This document shows positions 1-7,188 of a stretch of 10,908 nucleotides of DNA, one piece after another. A program made the position numbers and the translations under genes. Source of the stretch: CAVQBP01 sp964448105. Its GTDB lineage: Bacteria; Bacteroidota; Ignavibacteria; Ignavibacteriales; Ignavibacteriaceae. The notes under the pieces are model-generated. The model was not told where the DNA came from, ran no database searches, and was given only the letters and a program-made list of their open reading frames with translations. Numbering within the stretch: the stretch's first letter is position 1; every line of letters starts with the position of its first letter. The DNA lies in NCBI GenBank assembly GCA_964448105.1, contig CAYUVK010000139.1:1-10908 (forward strand). The letters are read 5' to 3'.

Positions 1-54
1 AGATGCTAAAGCCGGGGCCTCATCAATTTTGGTCCATGTGATTTTTGTTTCCAT
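1..54 (-). CDS. icd: Monomeric NADP-dependent isocitrate dehydrogenase, N-terminus only
   Basis: This is the first 18 codons of a gene reading out of the left edge of the window. The visible peptide, METKITWTKIDEAPALAS, resembles the N-terminus of monomeric (about 740 aa) NADP-isocitrate dehydrogenases, which from memory begin with KIIYTxTDEAPALATYS or KIIWTRTDEAPLLATYS. These cytoplasmic TCA-cycle enzymes oxidise isocitrate to 2-oxoglutarate and CO2 with NADP+. A purine-rich GCGGAAAAA lies just before the ATG on the minus strand and could serve as a weak ribosome site. The gene is divergent from the GH9 gene across a 332-bp gap. Only the extreme N-terminus is visible, so the call rests on one short motif and no catalytic residue can be checked. 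Confidence 0.7.
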   Translation of the reverse strand, partial: METKITWTKIDEAPALAS

Positions 55-386
55 TATTTTTCCGCTTAATTATTCAATAACAATGTTGTAAATTTTATAA
101 TCTATTTTAAAAATAGTGAATCTTTGGTAGTTATTAAAGAAAATACAAAAGAGCCTAGCTTAAAAAATGATCTAATAAAATTTTCAATCCAAAAAATTTG
201 AAATAGACTGCTTTAGAAAAAACTGGGAGTTACAATCTATTTTTAAAGGGTAAGAAGAACAGATTAATTGAGATATTACAATAATACGTGTAAATCTTAT
301 AACTGAAATTTCATTAAATTATATTTGTTAATAAATATTTATTTATAATACTGTGTCTATTTAAATTCATTTAAGAAGGTTATTAA
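55..386. other. Divergent intergenic region (332 bp), no gene seen
   Basis: This very AT-rich stretch separates the divergent isocitrate dehydrogenase and GH9 starts and must hold both promoters. Several TATAAT-like strings occur (for example 96-101 and 344-349), and one TATATTTG at 320-327 matches the Bacteroidota -7 consensus TAnnTTTG, but none has a convincing upstream partner. One frame stays open from about 70 to 201 without an ATG and is not credible as a gene. No strong hairpin was seen. Confidence 0.5.
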
Positions 387-2873
387 ATGAGTTATCAATT
401 CAGGCAATTATTTACTTTTCTAATAATAGTTTTTAGTGGCATCTATATTTTTAGTCAACCAAAACAGCTGGGAGAAAATTTGACAATAAATGATGAAGGA
501 TATTATGAAATTCCCGGACTTAATATTATAATTTTTAATGATTTTTATCCGGAAGGCCATCAAGGGGGTTTAACCATTGTACAATTTGGAAACAGAGTTG
601 CAGCTAATGGAGATGTTAGACTTGAACCTACACCGGGACAATGGTCTTCTACACCTAAAATTGTAGAGAGAAAAGTTGATAAAGAAAATGGAATAATTTC
701 TGTTAAATTATCATATCCCGATTCTAGCAAAGAAGAAAAAGGTTTTAATCCTATTGATTATCCCGATTTAAATTTTGGATATACAATAAGAACCGAAGCT
801 GAGGGTCAAAGCATTAAAGTAATTGTAGATTTAGATAAACCTTTACCTGATAATTGGAATAATAAAGTCGGCTTTAATCTTGAATTATTTCCGGCACAGT
901 ATTTTGGAGAACATTTCTTAATGGATGATAAATCCGGGATGTTTCCACAACAGGCAAATGGTCCAATGGAAGTAGATAAGGATGGGAATCTTCAAACTAC
1001 ACCTTTGGCAATTGGAAAAAAATTAATAGTAGCTCCTGGAAATAATAGGAAAGAAATAAAATTCGAAAGCGGCAAAAGTAATCTTCAGCTAATTGATGGC
1101 AGAGGATTATATAATAATGGCTGGTTTGTCTTGCGCTCAACTATTCCGGCAGGTGTAACTAAAGATGTCGTTGAATGGATCATAAGTCCGGCAATAGATA
1201 CAAATTGGCGATACAAACCGGTTATTCAAATATCACAAGTGGGCTATCATCCTAAACAGTCAAAGTTTGCTGTTATCGAACTAGATAAATTAACAGGGAA
1301 ATATGATACTATTGAATTGATAAAGATTGATGAAGATTCAAGCAAGATAGTTAAAGAAGATATTAATCTTAACATTTGGGGGAATTTTCTGCGCTATAAA
1401 TATTTACGCATTGATTTTAGCGATATTACTCAAGAAGGTTTATACAAAATTAAATATGGAAATGTAGAGTCACATGAATTTGAAATAAAAAAAAATATTT
1501 ACTCAAGACACGTTTGGCAGCCAACCCTGGAATATTTTCTGCCTATACAAATGTGCCATATGAGAGTTGAGGATAAATATAGAGCATGGCATGGGTTATG
1601 TCATATGGATGACGCTACAATGGCTCCTGTAAACCAGGATCATTTTGATGGCTACAGCCAGGGTCCATCCACACTTACAAAATATAAATCTGGTGAACAT
1701 GTTCCCGGGCTGAATATCGGAGGATGGCATGATGCCGGTGATTATGATTTGAGAGTTGAATCTCAAGCGGGAACTGTTTATAAACTTTCATTAGCTTATG
1801 AATTATTTAAGGAAGATTATGATCAAACTTCAATTAACCAGGAAACCAGGTTTGTTGAAATTCATCAGCCTGATGGAAAACCGGATATACTTCAGCAAAT
1901 AGAGCATGGTTTATTATCTATTGTGGGAGGATATGAATCTCTCGGCAGGTTATACCGGGGAATTCAGGATGCAACACTTCATCAGTATGTGCTTTTAGGT
2001 GAAGCTGCAAATGCAACTGATAACTTTATTTATAAAAAAGGTGAAAAGGATCCGATCTTAAACCAACCGCTGCCGAATGATGATAGAATGGTTTTCACCG
2101 AGATTAATCCCAAAAGAGAGCTTTATGTAGCACAGGTTTTAGCTGCGGCTTACAGGATAATGAAAACATTTAATCCCGCTTTATCCGAAAAGTGTTTAGA
2201 AATAGCAAAACAATTATATGAGAATAATTCTTCCGCGAATGCAAATGACAAAATTAATACTGCAGCAGAACTCTATTTATCAACATCAAATAAAAAATAT
2301 GAAAAATTTTTGCTGGATAATGAAGACCTGATTGCAAGCAATATCTTACCTTATGGTATAGTTATAGGCAGGGTTGTTAATAAAATTGATAATAAAGAAT
2401 TTTCGGATAAAATTGAAAATGCAGTTAAAGCAGCTTATGAAAAAATTTCTGAGCTTCAAAAAGAAAACCCCTATGGGGTCCCTTACAGACCGTATATCTG
2501 GGGAGCAGGATGGCAGATACAATCTTTTGGCGTAACTCAGTTATTACTTCATATAGGTTTTCCTAAGATATTTCCTGCAAAATATGCATTTAACGCTTTA
2601 AACTTTATACTTGGATGCCATCCTGGTGATAATACCGCATCATTTGCTTCTGGAGTAGGTGTTAATTCTTTAATAGTAGCTTATGGCTTTAATAGGGCTG
2701 ACTGGACTTATATACCGGGAGGTGTGTCAAGCGGTACTGCTTTGATTCGTCCGGATTTACCGGAATTAAAAACATGGCCTTTTTTCTGGCAGCAAACAGA
2801 GTACGTAATGGGAGGAGGAGCAACGGATTTTATGCTGCTGGCAATGGCAGCTGATCATTTGTTTAATAAATAA
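387..2873 (+). CDS. Secreted glycoside hydrolase family 9 enzyme (cellulase-like) with CelD-type Ig domain
   Basis: This is probably an exported beta-glucan hydrolase using the inverting GH9 mechanism. Residues 1-23 form a signal peptide. Residues about 25-270 are a beta-rich region I do not recognise. Residues about 278-368 (from PVIQISQVGYHPKQSKFAV) match the cellulase N-terminal Ig-like domain. From about 375 to the end is the (alpha/alpha)6 catalytic domain. It shows CHMDDA (405-410), GGWHDAGDYD (445-454) with the nucleophile-activating and base aspartates D449 and D452, NFILGCHPGD (739-748), and WQQTEYVMGGGATDF (801-815) with E805 as the likely general acid. All expected catalytic residues are present. 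The protein ends right after the catalytic domain, so there is no dockerin, C-terminal CBM or type IX secretion CTD. The start is supported by AGAAGG 7 nt before the ATG. The exact substrate (cellulose, mixed-linkage glucan, xyloglucan or oligosaccharides) cannot be told. It lies 68 bp upstream of the sigma-factor gene with no obvious terminator between. Confidence 0.9.
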   Translation: MSYQFRQLFTFLIIVFSGIYIFSQPKQLGENLTINDEGYYEIPGLNIIIFNDFYPEGHQGGLTIVQFGNRVAANGDVRLEPTPGQWSSTPKIVERKVDKENGIISVKLSYPDSSKEEKGFNPIDYPDLNFGYTIRTEAEGQSIKVIVDLDKPLPDNWNNKVGFNLELFPAQYFGEHFLMDDKSGMFPQQANGPMEVDKDGNLQTTPLAIGKKLIVAPGNNRKEIKFESGKSNLQLIDGRGLYNNGWFVLRSTIPAGVTKDVVEWIISPAIDTNWRYKPVIQISQVGYHPKQSKFAVIELDKLTGKYDTIELIKIDEDSSKIVKEDINLNIWGNFLRYKYLRIDFSDITQEGLYKIKYGNVESHEFEIKKNIYSRHVWQPTLEYFLPIQMCHMRVEDKYRAWHGLCHMDDATMAPVNQDHFDGYSQGPSTLTKYKSGEHVPGLNIGGWHDAGDYDLRVESQAGTVYKLSLAYELFKEDYDQTSINQETRFVEIHQPDGKPDILQQIEHGLLSIVGGYESLGRLYRGIQDATLHQYVLLGEAANATDNFIYKKGEKDPILNQPLPNDDRMVFTEINPKRELYVAQVLAAAYRIMKTFNPALSEKCLEIAKQLYENNSSANANDKINTAAELYLSTSNKKYEKFLLDNEDLIASNILPYGIVIGRVVNKIDNKEFSDKIENAVKAAYEKISELQKENPYGVPYRPYIWGAGWQIQSFGVTQLLLHIGFPKIFPAKYAFNALNFILGCHPGDNTASFASGVGVNSLIVAYGFNRADWTYIPGGVSSGTALIRPDLPELKTWPFFWQQTEYVMGGGATDFMLLAMAADHLFNK

Positions 2874-2941
2874 ATCTAAAATTAAAGTATTAAAAAATAA
2901 TACGGGGCATTTATTAAGCAGCATTTCATTTAATAACGGAA

Positions 2942-3478
2942 ATGACACAAAAAGTTTACAACTATCCGTCCGATGAATTATTAGTGAAAGCAATTGTTAA
3001 CAATGATCATACTGCTTTTAAAAATTTATATTACAAATATTTTCAAATGCTTATTAGGTTTGCCTGGTATCGTCTCCATTCTATGGAAACAGCCAGGGAT
3101 CTTGTTCAGGAAGTCTTTTACCGGGTGTGGATAAAAAGGCAAAATTTAGATCCCGATAAATCGATAAAGGCATACCTGTATAAATCTCTCAATAACTTGA
3201 TTATTAACCATTCCAAATTAAGCTCTTCTAAAACTTCTTCAATTGAAGATCTAAAAAATGAAAAGAGTTTGAGCAATAAAAATTTTCAGGATTTCAACAT
3301 AGATATACAAACATCAATGCAAAAATTACCGGAAAAACTTAAAACGGTTTTTATTTTAAGTAGAATAGAAGGTTATAAATATACCGAAATAGCTGAAATA
3401 TGTGGCATATCAATAAAAGCTGTGGAAAAACGTATGTCGAAAACATTCAATATCTTAAGAAAAATTTTTAATGAATAG
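2942..3478 (+). CDS. ECF (sigma-70 family, FecI-like) RNA polymerase sigma factor
   Basis: This cytoplasmic sigma factor directs RNA polymerase to specific promoters and is normally held inactive by the FecR-type partner encoded next. At 178 aa it has the usual ECF length. Region 2 lies at about 23-68, with the ARDLVQEVFYRVW segment (51-63) that contacts core polymerase and the -10 element. A variable lysine- and serine-rich linker covers about 92-125. Region 4 lies at about 127-175, with LPEKLKTVFILSRIEGYKYTEIAEICGIS followed by a helix-turn-helix ending KAVEKRMSK (159-167). That arrangement is typical of the Bacteroidota FecI group. The ribosome site is weak (CGGA just before the ATG). The gene is 68 bp after the GH9 gene and 212 bp before the FecR-like gene; most of that second gap is a repeat element. 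Its target promoters cannot be deduced here. Confidence 0.93.
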   Translation: MTQKVYNYPSDELLVKAIVNNDHTAFKNLYYKYFQMLIRFAWYRLHSMETARDLVQEVFYRVWIKRQNLDPDKSIKAYLYKSLNNLIINHSKLSSSKTSSIEDLKNEKSLSNKNFQDFNIDIQTSMQKLPEKLKTVFILSRIEGYKYTEIAEICGISIKAVEKRMSKTFNILRKIFNE

Positions 3479-3484
3479 TGTAAT

Positions 3485-3634
3485 ATGTGAAGTGGAAAAC
3501 GGAAAATATAGTATGGAAGGAGGAAAGAAGATTAATGGTAAAAGATTCAACTAACTCCAAAATTACATTTCCTATCCGGCTTCGCAAAAAGCTACGCCTG
3601 ACAACTTATCTATTTTCCATCTTCCATTTTACAT
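3485..3634. repeat. Imperfect long inverted repeat, possible non-autonomous palindromic element
   Basis: Two arms of 26 nt, 3485-3510 and 3609-3634, are reverse complements at 21 of 26 positions. Each is built on the motif GTGGAAAACGGAAAATA or TATTTTCCATCTTCCATTTTAC. The 98-nt spacer contains a smaller hairpin at 3578-3598 (GGCTTCGC, AAAAA loop, GCTACGCC; 6 of 8 pairs). The element fills most of the gap between the sigma and anti-sigma genes. GGAAAAT/ATGGAAGATGG repeats of this sort are, from memory, common intergenic elements in this group. No transposase or target-site duplication was seen. Confidence 0.55.
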
Positions 3635-3690
3635 GTTTGGAGGTAGGGTTTTTTTTTATTTAACTGTATTATCATTTAGAAGGAAAAATT

Positions 3691-4740
3691 ATGATTAGTG
3701 AGAAATATCAAAGACTTTGCGTAAAAGAAATTACAGGCAACATTAAGGAAAATGAAAAACGACTGCTGGAAGTCTGGTTGGCTGATTCTGATAAGAATAG
3801 AAGAGAATTTGAAAAACTTAAAGAAACATGGTCTGCTTCAGGTCACGTAGAATTACCGGATACAATTGATGTGAATATGGAATGGGCAAAAATAAATGAG
3901 AAACTAAAAATGATAGATAGTAATAATGCTGTTAAAAGCTCATACTTTAAGAGATTATCACCAATACAAGATTTCTTTATTCCTAAATTGAAGCCAATAT
4001 TAGTAACCGCTTTTGCTTTGTTCATAGTTGCAATCGGAATTTATTTTTTTAACAGAAATTTTCCGGAACCGCAATTAAATATTATTACTACTTCAAATAA
4101 TGAGTATAAAAATATAGAATTACCGGATGGTTCAACTGTTTACTTAAACAGCGGAAGTAGCATTGAATTTCTCTCGCAGTCAGAAGGTTCTCAAAAAATA
4201 TTTGATAAAGGAAAACGTAATGTATCACTGAAAGGAGAAGCTTTTTTTTCAGTAACTAAAAATAATAATCCTTTTATAATTACAACTGGAAATGCAAAGA
4301 TTACTGTTTTAGGGACTAAGTTCGATGTCCTATCACGGGATGAAAATACAAGAGTTGTCGTTAAAGAAGGTCGTGTTAACTTTTCTCAAAAAACTAATTC
4401 TAAAGGTATAAACCTTTCAAAAGATCAGCTGAGCATCATTAATAAGGATTCTGAACCAAGCAAACCTAAAGAAGTTGATTCAGGTTATTTCCTCGGCTGG
4501 ATGCATGGGAACTTGGTATTTTATAGAACTCCTCTTAATGAAATTACCGCTGATCTGGAAAGACGATATAATATAAATATATCTCTTGGAGATGACAGCT
4601 TAAAGGATTATACCTTGACCGGTTCATTTAAAAATAACAATGCAGATAGTACATTATCTATAATCTGTCTTGCTTTAGGGCTTGATTTTGAAAAACAAAA
4701 TAATAGATACATTATTAAAGAGAAAGATTTTGTTCGTTAA
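3691..4740 (+). CDS. FecR-family anti-sigma factor (transmembrane sensor) with DUF4974
   Basis: This is an inner-membrane signal transducer that is expected to bind the adjacent ECF sigma factor with its cytoplasmic N-terminus and release it when a periplasmic STN domain docks. Residues 1-85 are the cytoplasmic sigma-binding part; W29 and W47 sit in the usual ExxxLxxWL and W context. One transmembrane helix covers about 102-120 (KPILVTAFALFIVAIGIYFF region). The FecR periplasmic domain spans about 130-235, with LPDGSTVYLNSGSSIEF (144-160), GEAFFSV (182-188) and TVLGTKFDV (205-213). DUF4974 spans about 274-345 (LVFYRTPLNEITADLERRY, then TLTGSF). The length of 349 aa and the domain order match Bacteroidota FecR proteins. 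The start is supported by AGAAGG 7 nt upstream. It is followed after 61 bp by two TonB-domain genes rather than the usual receptor. Confidence 0.95.
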   Translation: MISEKYQRLCVKEITGNIKENEKRLLEVWLADSDKNRREFEKLKETWSASGHVELPDTIDVNMEWAKINEKLKMIDSNNAVKSSYFKRLSPIQDFFIPKLKPILVTAFALFIVAIGIYFFNRNFPEPQLNIITTSNNEYKNIELPDGSTVYLNSGSSIEFLSQSEGSQKIFDKGKRNVSLKGEAFFSVTKNNNPFIITTGNAKITVLGTKFDVLSRDENTRVVVKEGRVNFSQKTNSKGINLSKDQLSIINKDSEPSKPKEVDSGYFLGWMHGNLVFYRTPLNEITADLERRYNINISLGDDSLKDYTLTGSFKNNNADSTLSIICLALGLDFEKQNNRYIIKEKDFVR

Positions 4741-4801
4741 TACTTTTATTGATTGGTAAATGATCTATTTAAAGAATAAATATAACCGGGGAGGTTAAGC
4801 C

Positions 4802-5638
4802 ATGAAAAAAAATATAAATTTAGTCTTTTTGATCTTGCTTCTTTTCAGTATCGGCTGTGCTCCTTACTTTCAAAATGATGAAAACTATACCTTGCCTTCA
4901 TTGAAAGAAGAACCAAGATTATTTTATCCTATGGATGCCCTGGAAAATTCCTATTCCGGGACACCAAGAGTTGTCCTCTATATTTCAAAGACCGGCAAAG
5001 TTGATAAAGTTGAACTCCTTAAATCTTCAGGTATTGGTGTTTTAGATAGTGCTGCAGTTGATTATAGTAAAAATTTCATATTTAATCCAGCTGAAAGAAA
5101 TGGAGAACCTGTTAATTCAAGAATGGCAATGGATATAAAATTTGAATTTTCAAATCAAAAGTGGAACGCTTATCAATATGTCAGCGATGTAAAAGATTTA
5201 TATGACGAGCTTGCAACAGCAGTTCCTGAAGATAGAAATGATATAGAAACAGAAATCTTTGAGAAGCATAATGAATTCAATAAAAAAATGAAGGACATAA
5301 CAACTTTTAATCAATTTGTCGGGATGGTAATTTCACAAAATTTAAATTCGGAATGGAAAAATGATTGGGATTCATATCCTTTATCATTTCTTCTGTATCA
5401 TGACTTTATCCAACGTTTCCCGGATTATAAAAAGTTAGATGATGTAAAGAAGAAATTACAGAATGCTTTGAAATATGATGTTCAGTATATAAAAAGTACA
5501 CAGGTTAATGACAGAGTATCGAAAATGGAAAAGAATATTTTGTTATCCAAAATTAGAAAGTTAGTTAAAAGCGAGTATCCTGATATGATTAATGAAATTG
5601 GTTTCGATACAAAAATTGATACTATATCGGTTTTTTAA
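4802..5638 (+). CDS. Lipoprotein with TonB C-terminal-type domain and helical C-terminal extension
   Basis: This is a predicted lipoprotein: a lysine-containing n-region (MKKN), a hydrophobic stretch and a lipobox ending at C19 (LFSIGC). The next residues are A-P-Y, with no Asp at +2, so the outer membrane is the more likely destination. Residues about 38-116 form a TonB C-terminal-type domain (RVVLYISKTGKVDKVELLKS, then GIGVLDSAAVDYSKNFIFNP). Residues about 117-278 are charged, mostly helical and not recognised. TonB C-terminal domains normally end a protein that starts in the inner membrane, so this order and location are odd. A strong GGGGAGG ribosome site lies 7 nt before the ATG. The gene follows the FecR gene by 61 bp and precedes the STN-TonB gene by 18 bp, implying one operon. 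It may pass a mechanical or binding signal to the FecR system, or act in an energy-transducer-like way; the function is unproven. Confidence 0.85.
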   Translation: MKKNINLVFLILLLFSIGCAPYFQNDENYTLPSLKEEPRLFYPMDALENSYSGTPRVVLYISKTGKVDKVELLKSSGIGVLDSAAVDYSKNFIFNPAERNGEPVNSRMAMDIKFEFSNQKWNAYQYVSDVKDLYDELATAVPEDRNDIETEIFEKHNEFNKKMKDITTFNQFVGMVISQNLNSEWKNDWDSYPLSFLLYHDFIQRFPDYKKLDDVKKKLQNALKYDVQYIKSTQVNDRVSKMEKNILLSKIRKLVKSEYPDMINEIGFDTKIDTISVF

Positions 5639-5656
5639 AAAGAAATAATATCGGCA

Positions 5657-6319
5657 ATGAATAACTTTATTTGTCTTTTTTTAAGTATAGTATTTTTTTT
5701 AGCTCAACCCGGCAATTGTCGAAACCGGAATATTGATGAAAATAAAAAAATTTCTTTAAATTGCCAGGAGCTGCCATTGCGCTCTGTCCTTGAAGATATT
5801 AGAATTAAAACTGGTGTGAATTTTATATTTCAGGATAATTTAATTGATAATGTTATAGTTTCATGTCAAATTGAAAACAGTCAGGTAAAAGATGCAGTTA
5901 AGAAAATATTAGCAGGGTCAGACATTTCTTTTAAGGAATTCGGAGAGAAATCGTTTGTACTTTTTAAAGAAAAGAAAATCATAAAAAAAACAAGTTATAA
6001 GGCAATAATTGTAAATGAAAACTCTTCAAATATAGATACTGTCTCTTTTGTAAAACCTCAAATGATTTCCAAAATTTCCCCTATTTACCCTGAGGAAGCA
6101 GCAAAAAATAATATTGAAGGGAAAGTAAAGGTAAGATTTTTAGTCGACAAGGAAGGGGGAGTATACAAAATTTTAATTCAACAATCATCCGGTTCCGAGA
6201 TACTTGATTCGGCAGCACTAAATTATATAAATAAGCTTAAATTTATTCCGGCAAAAATTAATGGTAATCCGCGGAGTATTTGGATGTCAATAGTGTTAAA
6301 ATACCTGGTTGTTTATTAA
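5657..6319 (+). CDS. Exported STN-TonB_C fusion protein (barrel-less signalling domain)
   Basis: This 220-aa protein has a hydrophobic N-terminus (4-16) acting as signal peptide or membrane anchor. An STN (secretin/TonB short N-terminal) domain spans about 31-105: KISLNCQELPLRSVLEDIRI, then TGVNFIFQDNLI and the VKDAVKKILAGSDISF segment. A short linker is followed by a TonB C-terminal domain at about 133-218: PQMISKISPIYPEEAAKNN, EGKVKVRFLVDKEGGVYKI and SSGSEILDSAALNYINKLKF. The STN domain is usually the N-terminus of TonB-dependent receptors and docks on FecR; here there is no plug or barrel. The n-region lacks positive charge and charges follow at CRNRN, so cleavage versus anchoring is unclear. 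No Shine-Dalgarno is visible. The gene starts 18 nt after the lipoprotein gene, suggesting coupled translation within the operon. It is probably the periplasmic partner of the FecR protein (inference). Confidence 0.85.
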   Translation: MNNFICLFLSIVFFLAQPGNCRNRNIDENKKISLNCQELPLRSVLEDIRIKTGVNFIFQDNLIDNVIVSCQIENSQVKDAVKKILAGSDISFKEFGEKSFVLFKEKKIIKKTSYKAIIVNENSSNIDTVSFVKPQMISKISPIYPEEAAKNNIEGKVKVRFLVDKEGGVYKILIQQSSGSEILDSAALNYINKLKFIPAKINGNPRSIWMSIVLKYLVVY

Positions 6320-6333
6320 ATTAAATATATTTA

Positions 6334-6359
6334 GGTGAGCGAATTACAGTTCGCCCGCC
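6334..6359. repeat. Degenerate short palindrome between convergent genes
   Basis: GGTGAGCGAATT and AGTTCGCCCGCC form a 12-pair stem with one mismatch and two G-T pairs around a 2-nt loop. It resembles a decayed copy of the GGGGCGAATTGCAATTCGCCCC type of interspersed palindrome (recalled, not searched). It lies between the convergent STN-TonB and HAD genes and could help stop transcription from either side, but no U-rich tract follows directly. Confidence 0.5.
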
Positions 6360-6395
6360 AATTGTTTTGAATCAATCCATGCTAAAAATTAAATC

Positions 6396-7043
6396 CTAAA
6401 CTACCTGTTTTAATTCTGACAAATCAGAAATAATATAGTCCGGATTCTGTTGTTCCAAAATATCTTTTGTTCTATAACCATATGTTGCGGCGCAAGTTAA
6501 TGCTTTTGCATTTTTCCCGCAAATAATATCGAGCTCCGTATCACCAACTATAATTGTTTCTTCATGTCTCACATTTATTTCTTTACATATAAACAATAAT
6601 GGTTCTGCTGAAGGTTTATATCCGATTCCATTTCTCCGGCCCATTATAAAAGAAAAATAACTCTCTAAATTGAAATGCTTAATAATTTTTTCGGTCTGGT
6701 CTTGATTTTTTGTAGTCAACAGGGAAATGTAAAAATTATTTTCTTTTAAATATTGCAGAATATCTACTACACCCGGATAGAATTCTGATTCATCAATAAA
6801 GTCAAAATAGAATCCTTTGTATATTTCAATAAATTGATTTACATCCTTAACTACGATCTTAAGATCATTAAAAATGTTTATAAAGTGAGCCCCAATCATC
6901 CGGTTGAATTCTTTTTCTTTTATAACGGCATTTATGTTTAATACCTTTAGAGCTTTTATTGTTGCTTTATAAATAGTTCTGCTGGAATCGACAAGTGTTC
7001 CATCAAGGTCAAAACAAATGTGTTTAATTTTATTTTTCTCCAT
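6396..7043 (-). CDS. HAD-superfamily phosphatase (phosphoglycolate phosphatase-like)
   Basis: This is a cytoplasmic phosphohydrolase of HAD subfamily I, 215 aa, which is the normal length for the Gph/PpaX group. Motif I is FDLDGTLVDS (11-20), with the nucleophile D12 and acid D14. The helical cap lies at about 18-85. Motif II is SLLTTK (107-112), with the phosphate-binding Thr at 110 or 111. Motif III is K143 in GYKPSAEP. Motif IV is VGDTELDI (166-173), with Mg2+-binding D168 and D172. All catalytic residues are intact. The substrate may be phosphoglycolate, pyrophosphate or another small phosphate ester; sequence alone does not decide. The gene is convergent with the STN-TonB gene and divergent from the secreted 137-aa protein across 145 bp, so it is probably monocistronic. 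No clear ribosome site precedes the ATG. Confidence 0.88.
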   Translation of the reverse strand: MEKNKIKHICFDLDGTLVDSSRTIYKATIKALKVLNINAVIKEKEFNRMIGAHFINIFNDLKIVVKDVNQFIEIYKGFYFDFIDESEFYPGVVDILQYLKENNFYISLLTTKNQDQTEKIIKHFNLESYFSFIMGRRNGIGYKPSAEPLLFICKEINVRHEETIIVGDTELDIICGKNAKALTCAATYGYRTKDILEQQNPDYIISDLSELKQVV

Positions 7044-7188
7044 AATTCTGAAATTTAGTTGCTTTGAATTTTCCGTTCGAATCTATTTGTTTAAATAAAT
7101 TGGAAGGATTTAATAAATCAATAAAAATTCTTTTTTCTATTTGAAAAGTAGGAATTATATTTAAAACCCACAAAAAAGGAGTTATTGA

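Noticed and set aside
70..201. Open frame in the left intergenic region
   Set aside because: It has no ATG or GTG start in frame, no ribosome site and no recognisable peptide motif; most likely chance.
320..327. TATATTTG matching the Bacteroidota -7 promoter consensus TAnnTTTG upstream of the GH9 gene
   Set aside because: No TTTG or TTG element lies at the required distance upstream, and such strings are expected by chance in this AT-rich region.
2766..2993. Minus-strand frame spanning the end of the GH9 gene and the start of the sigma gene
   Set aside because: It overlaps two well-supported genes on the other strand and its translation shows no domain.
3843..4025. Minus-strand 60-codon frame inside the FecR-like gene
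   Set aside because: It is antisense to the sigma-binding and transmembrane part of a well-supported gene and has no independent evidence.
5657..5722. Possible lipobox ending at C21 of the STN-TonB protein
   Set aside because: The residues before the cysteine (PGN) do not fit the lipobox pattern; a normal signal peptide or an uncleaved anchor is more likely.
2942..6319. Reading the FecIR region as an ordinary iron-siderophore uptake locus
   Set aside because: No TonB-dependent receptor, siderophore gene or ABC importer is present; only the sigma/anti-sigma pair is shared with Fec.
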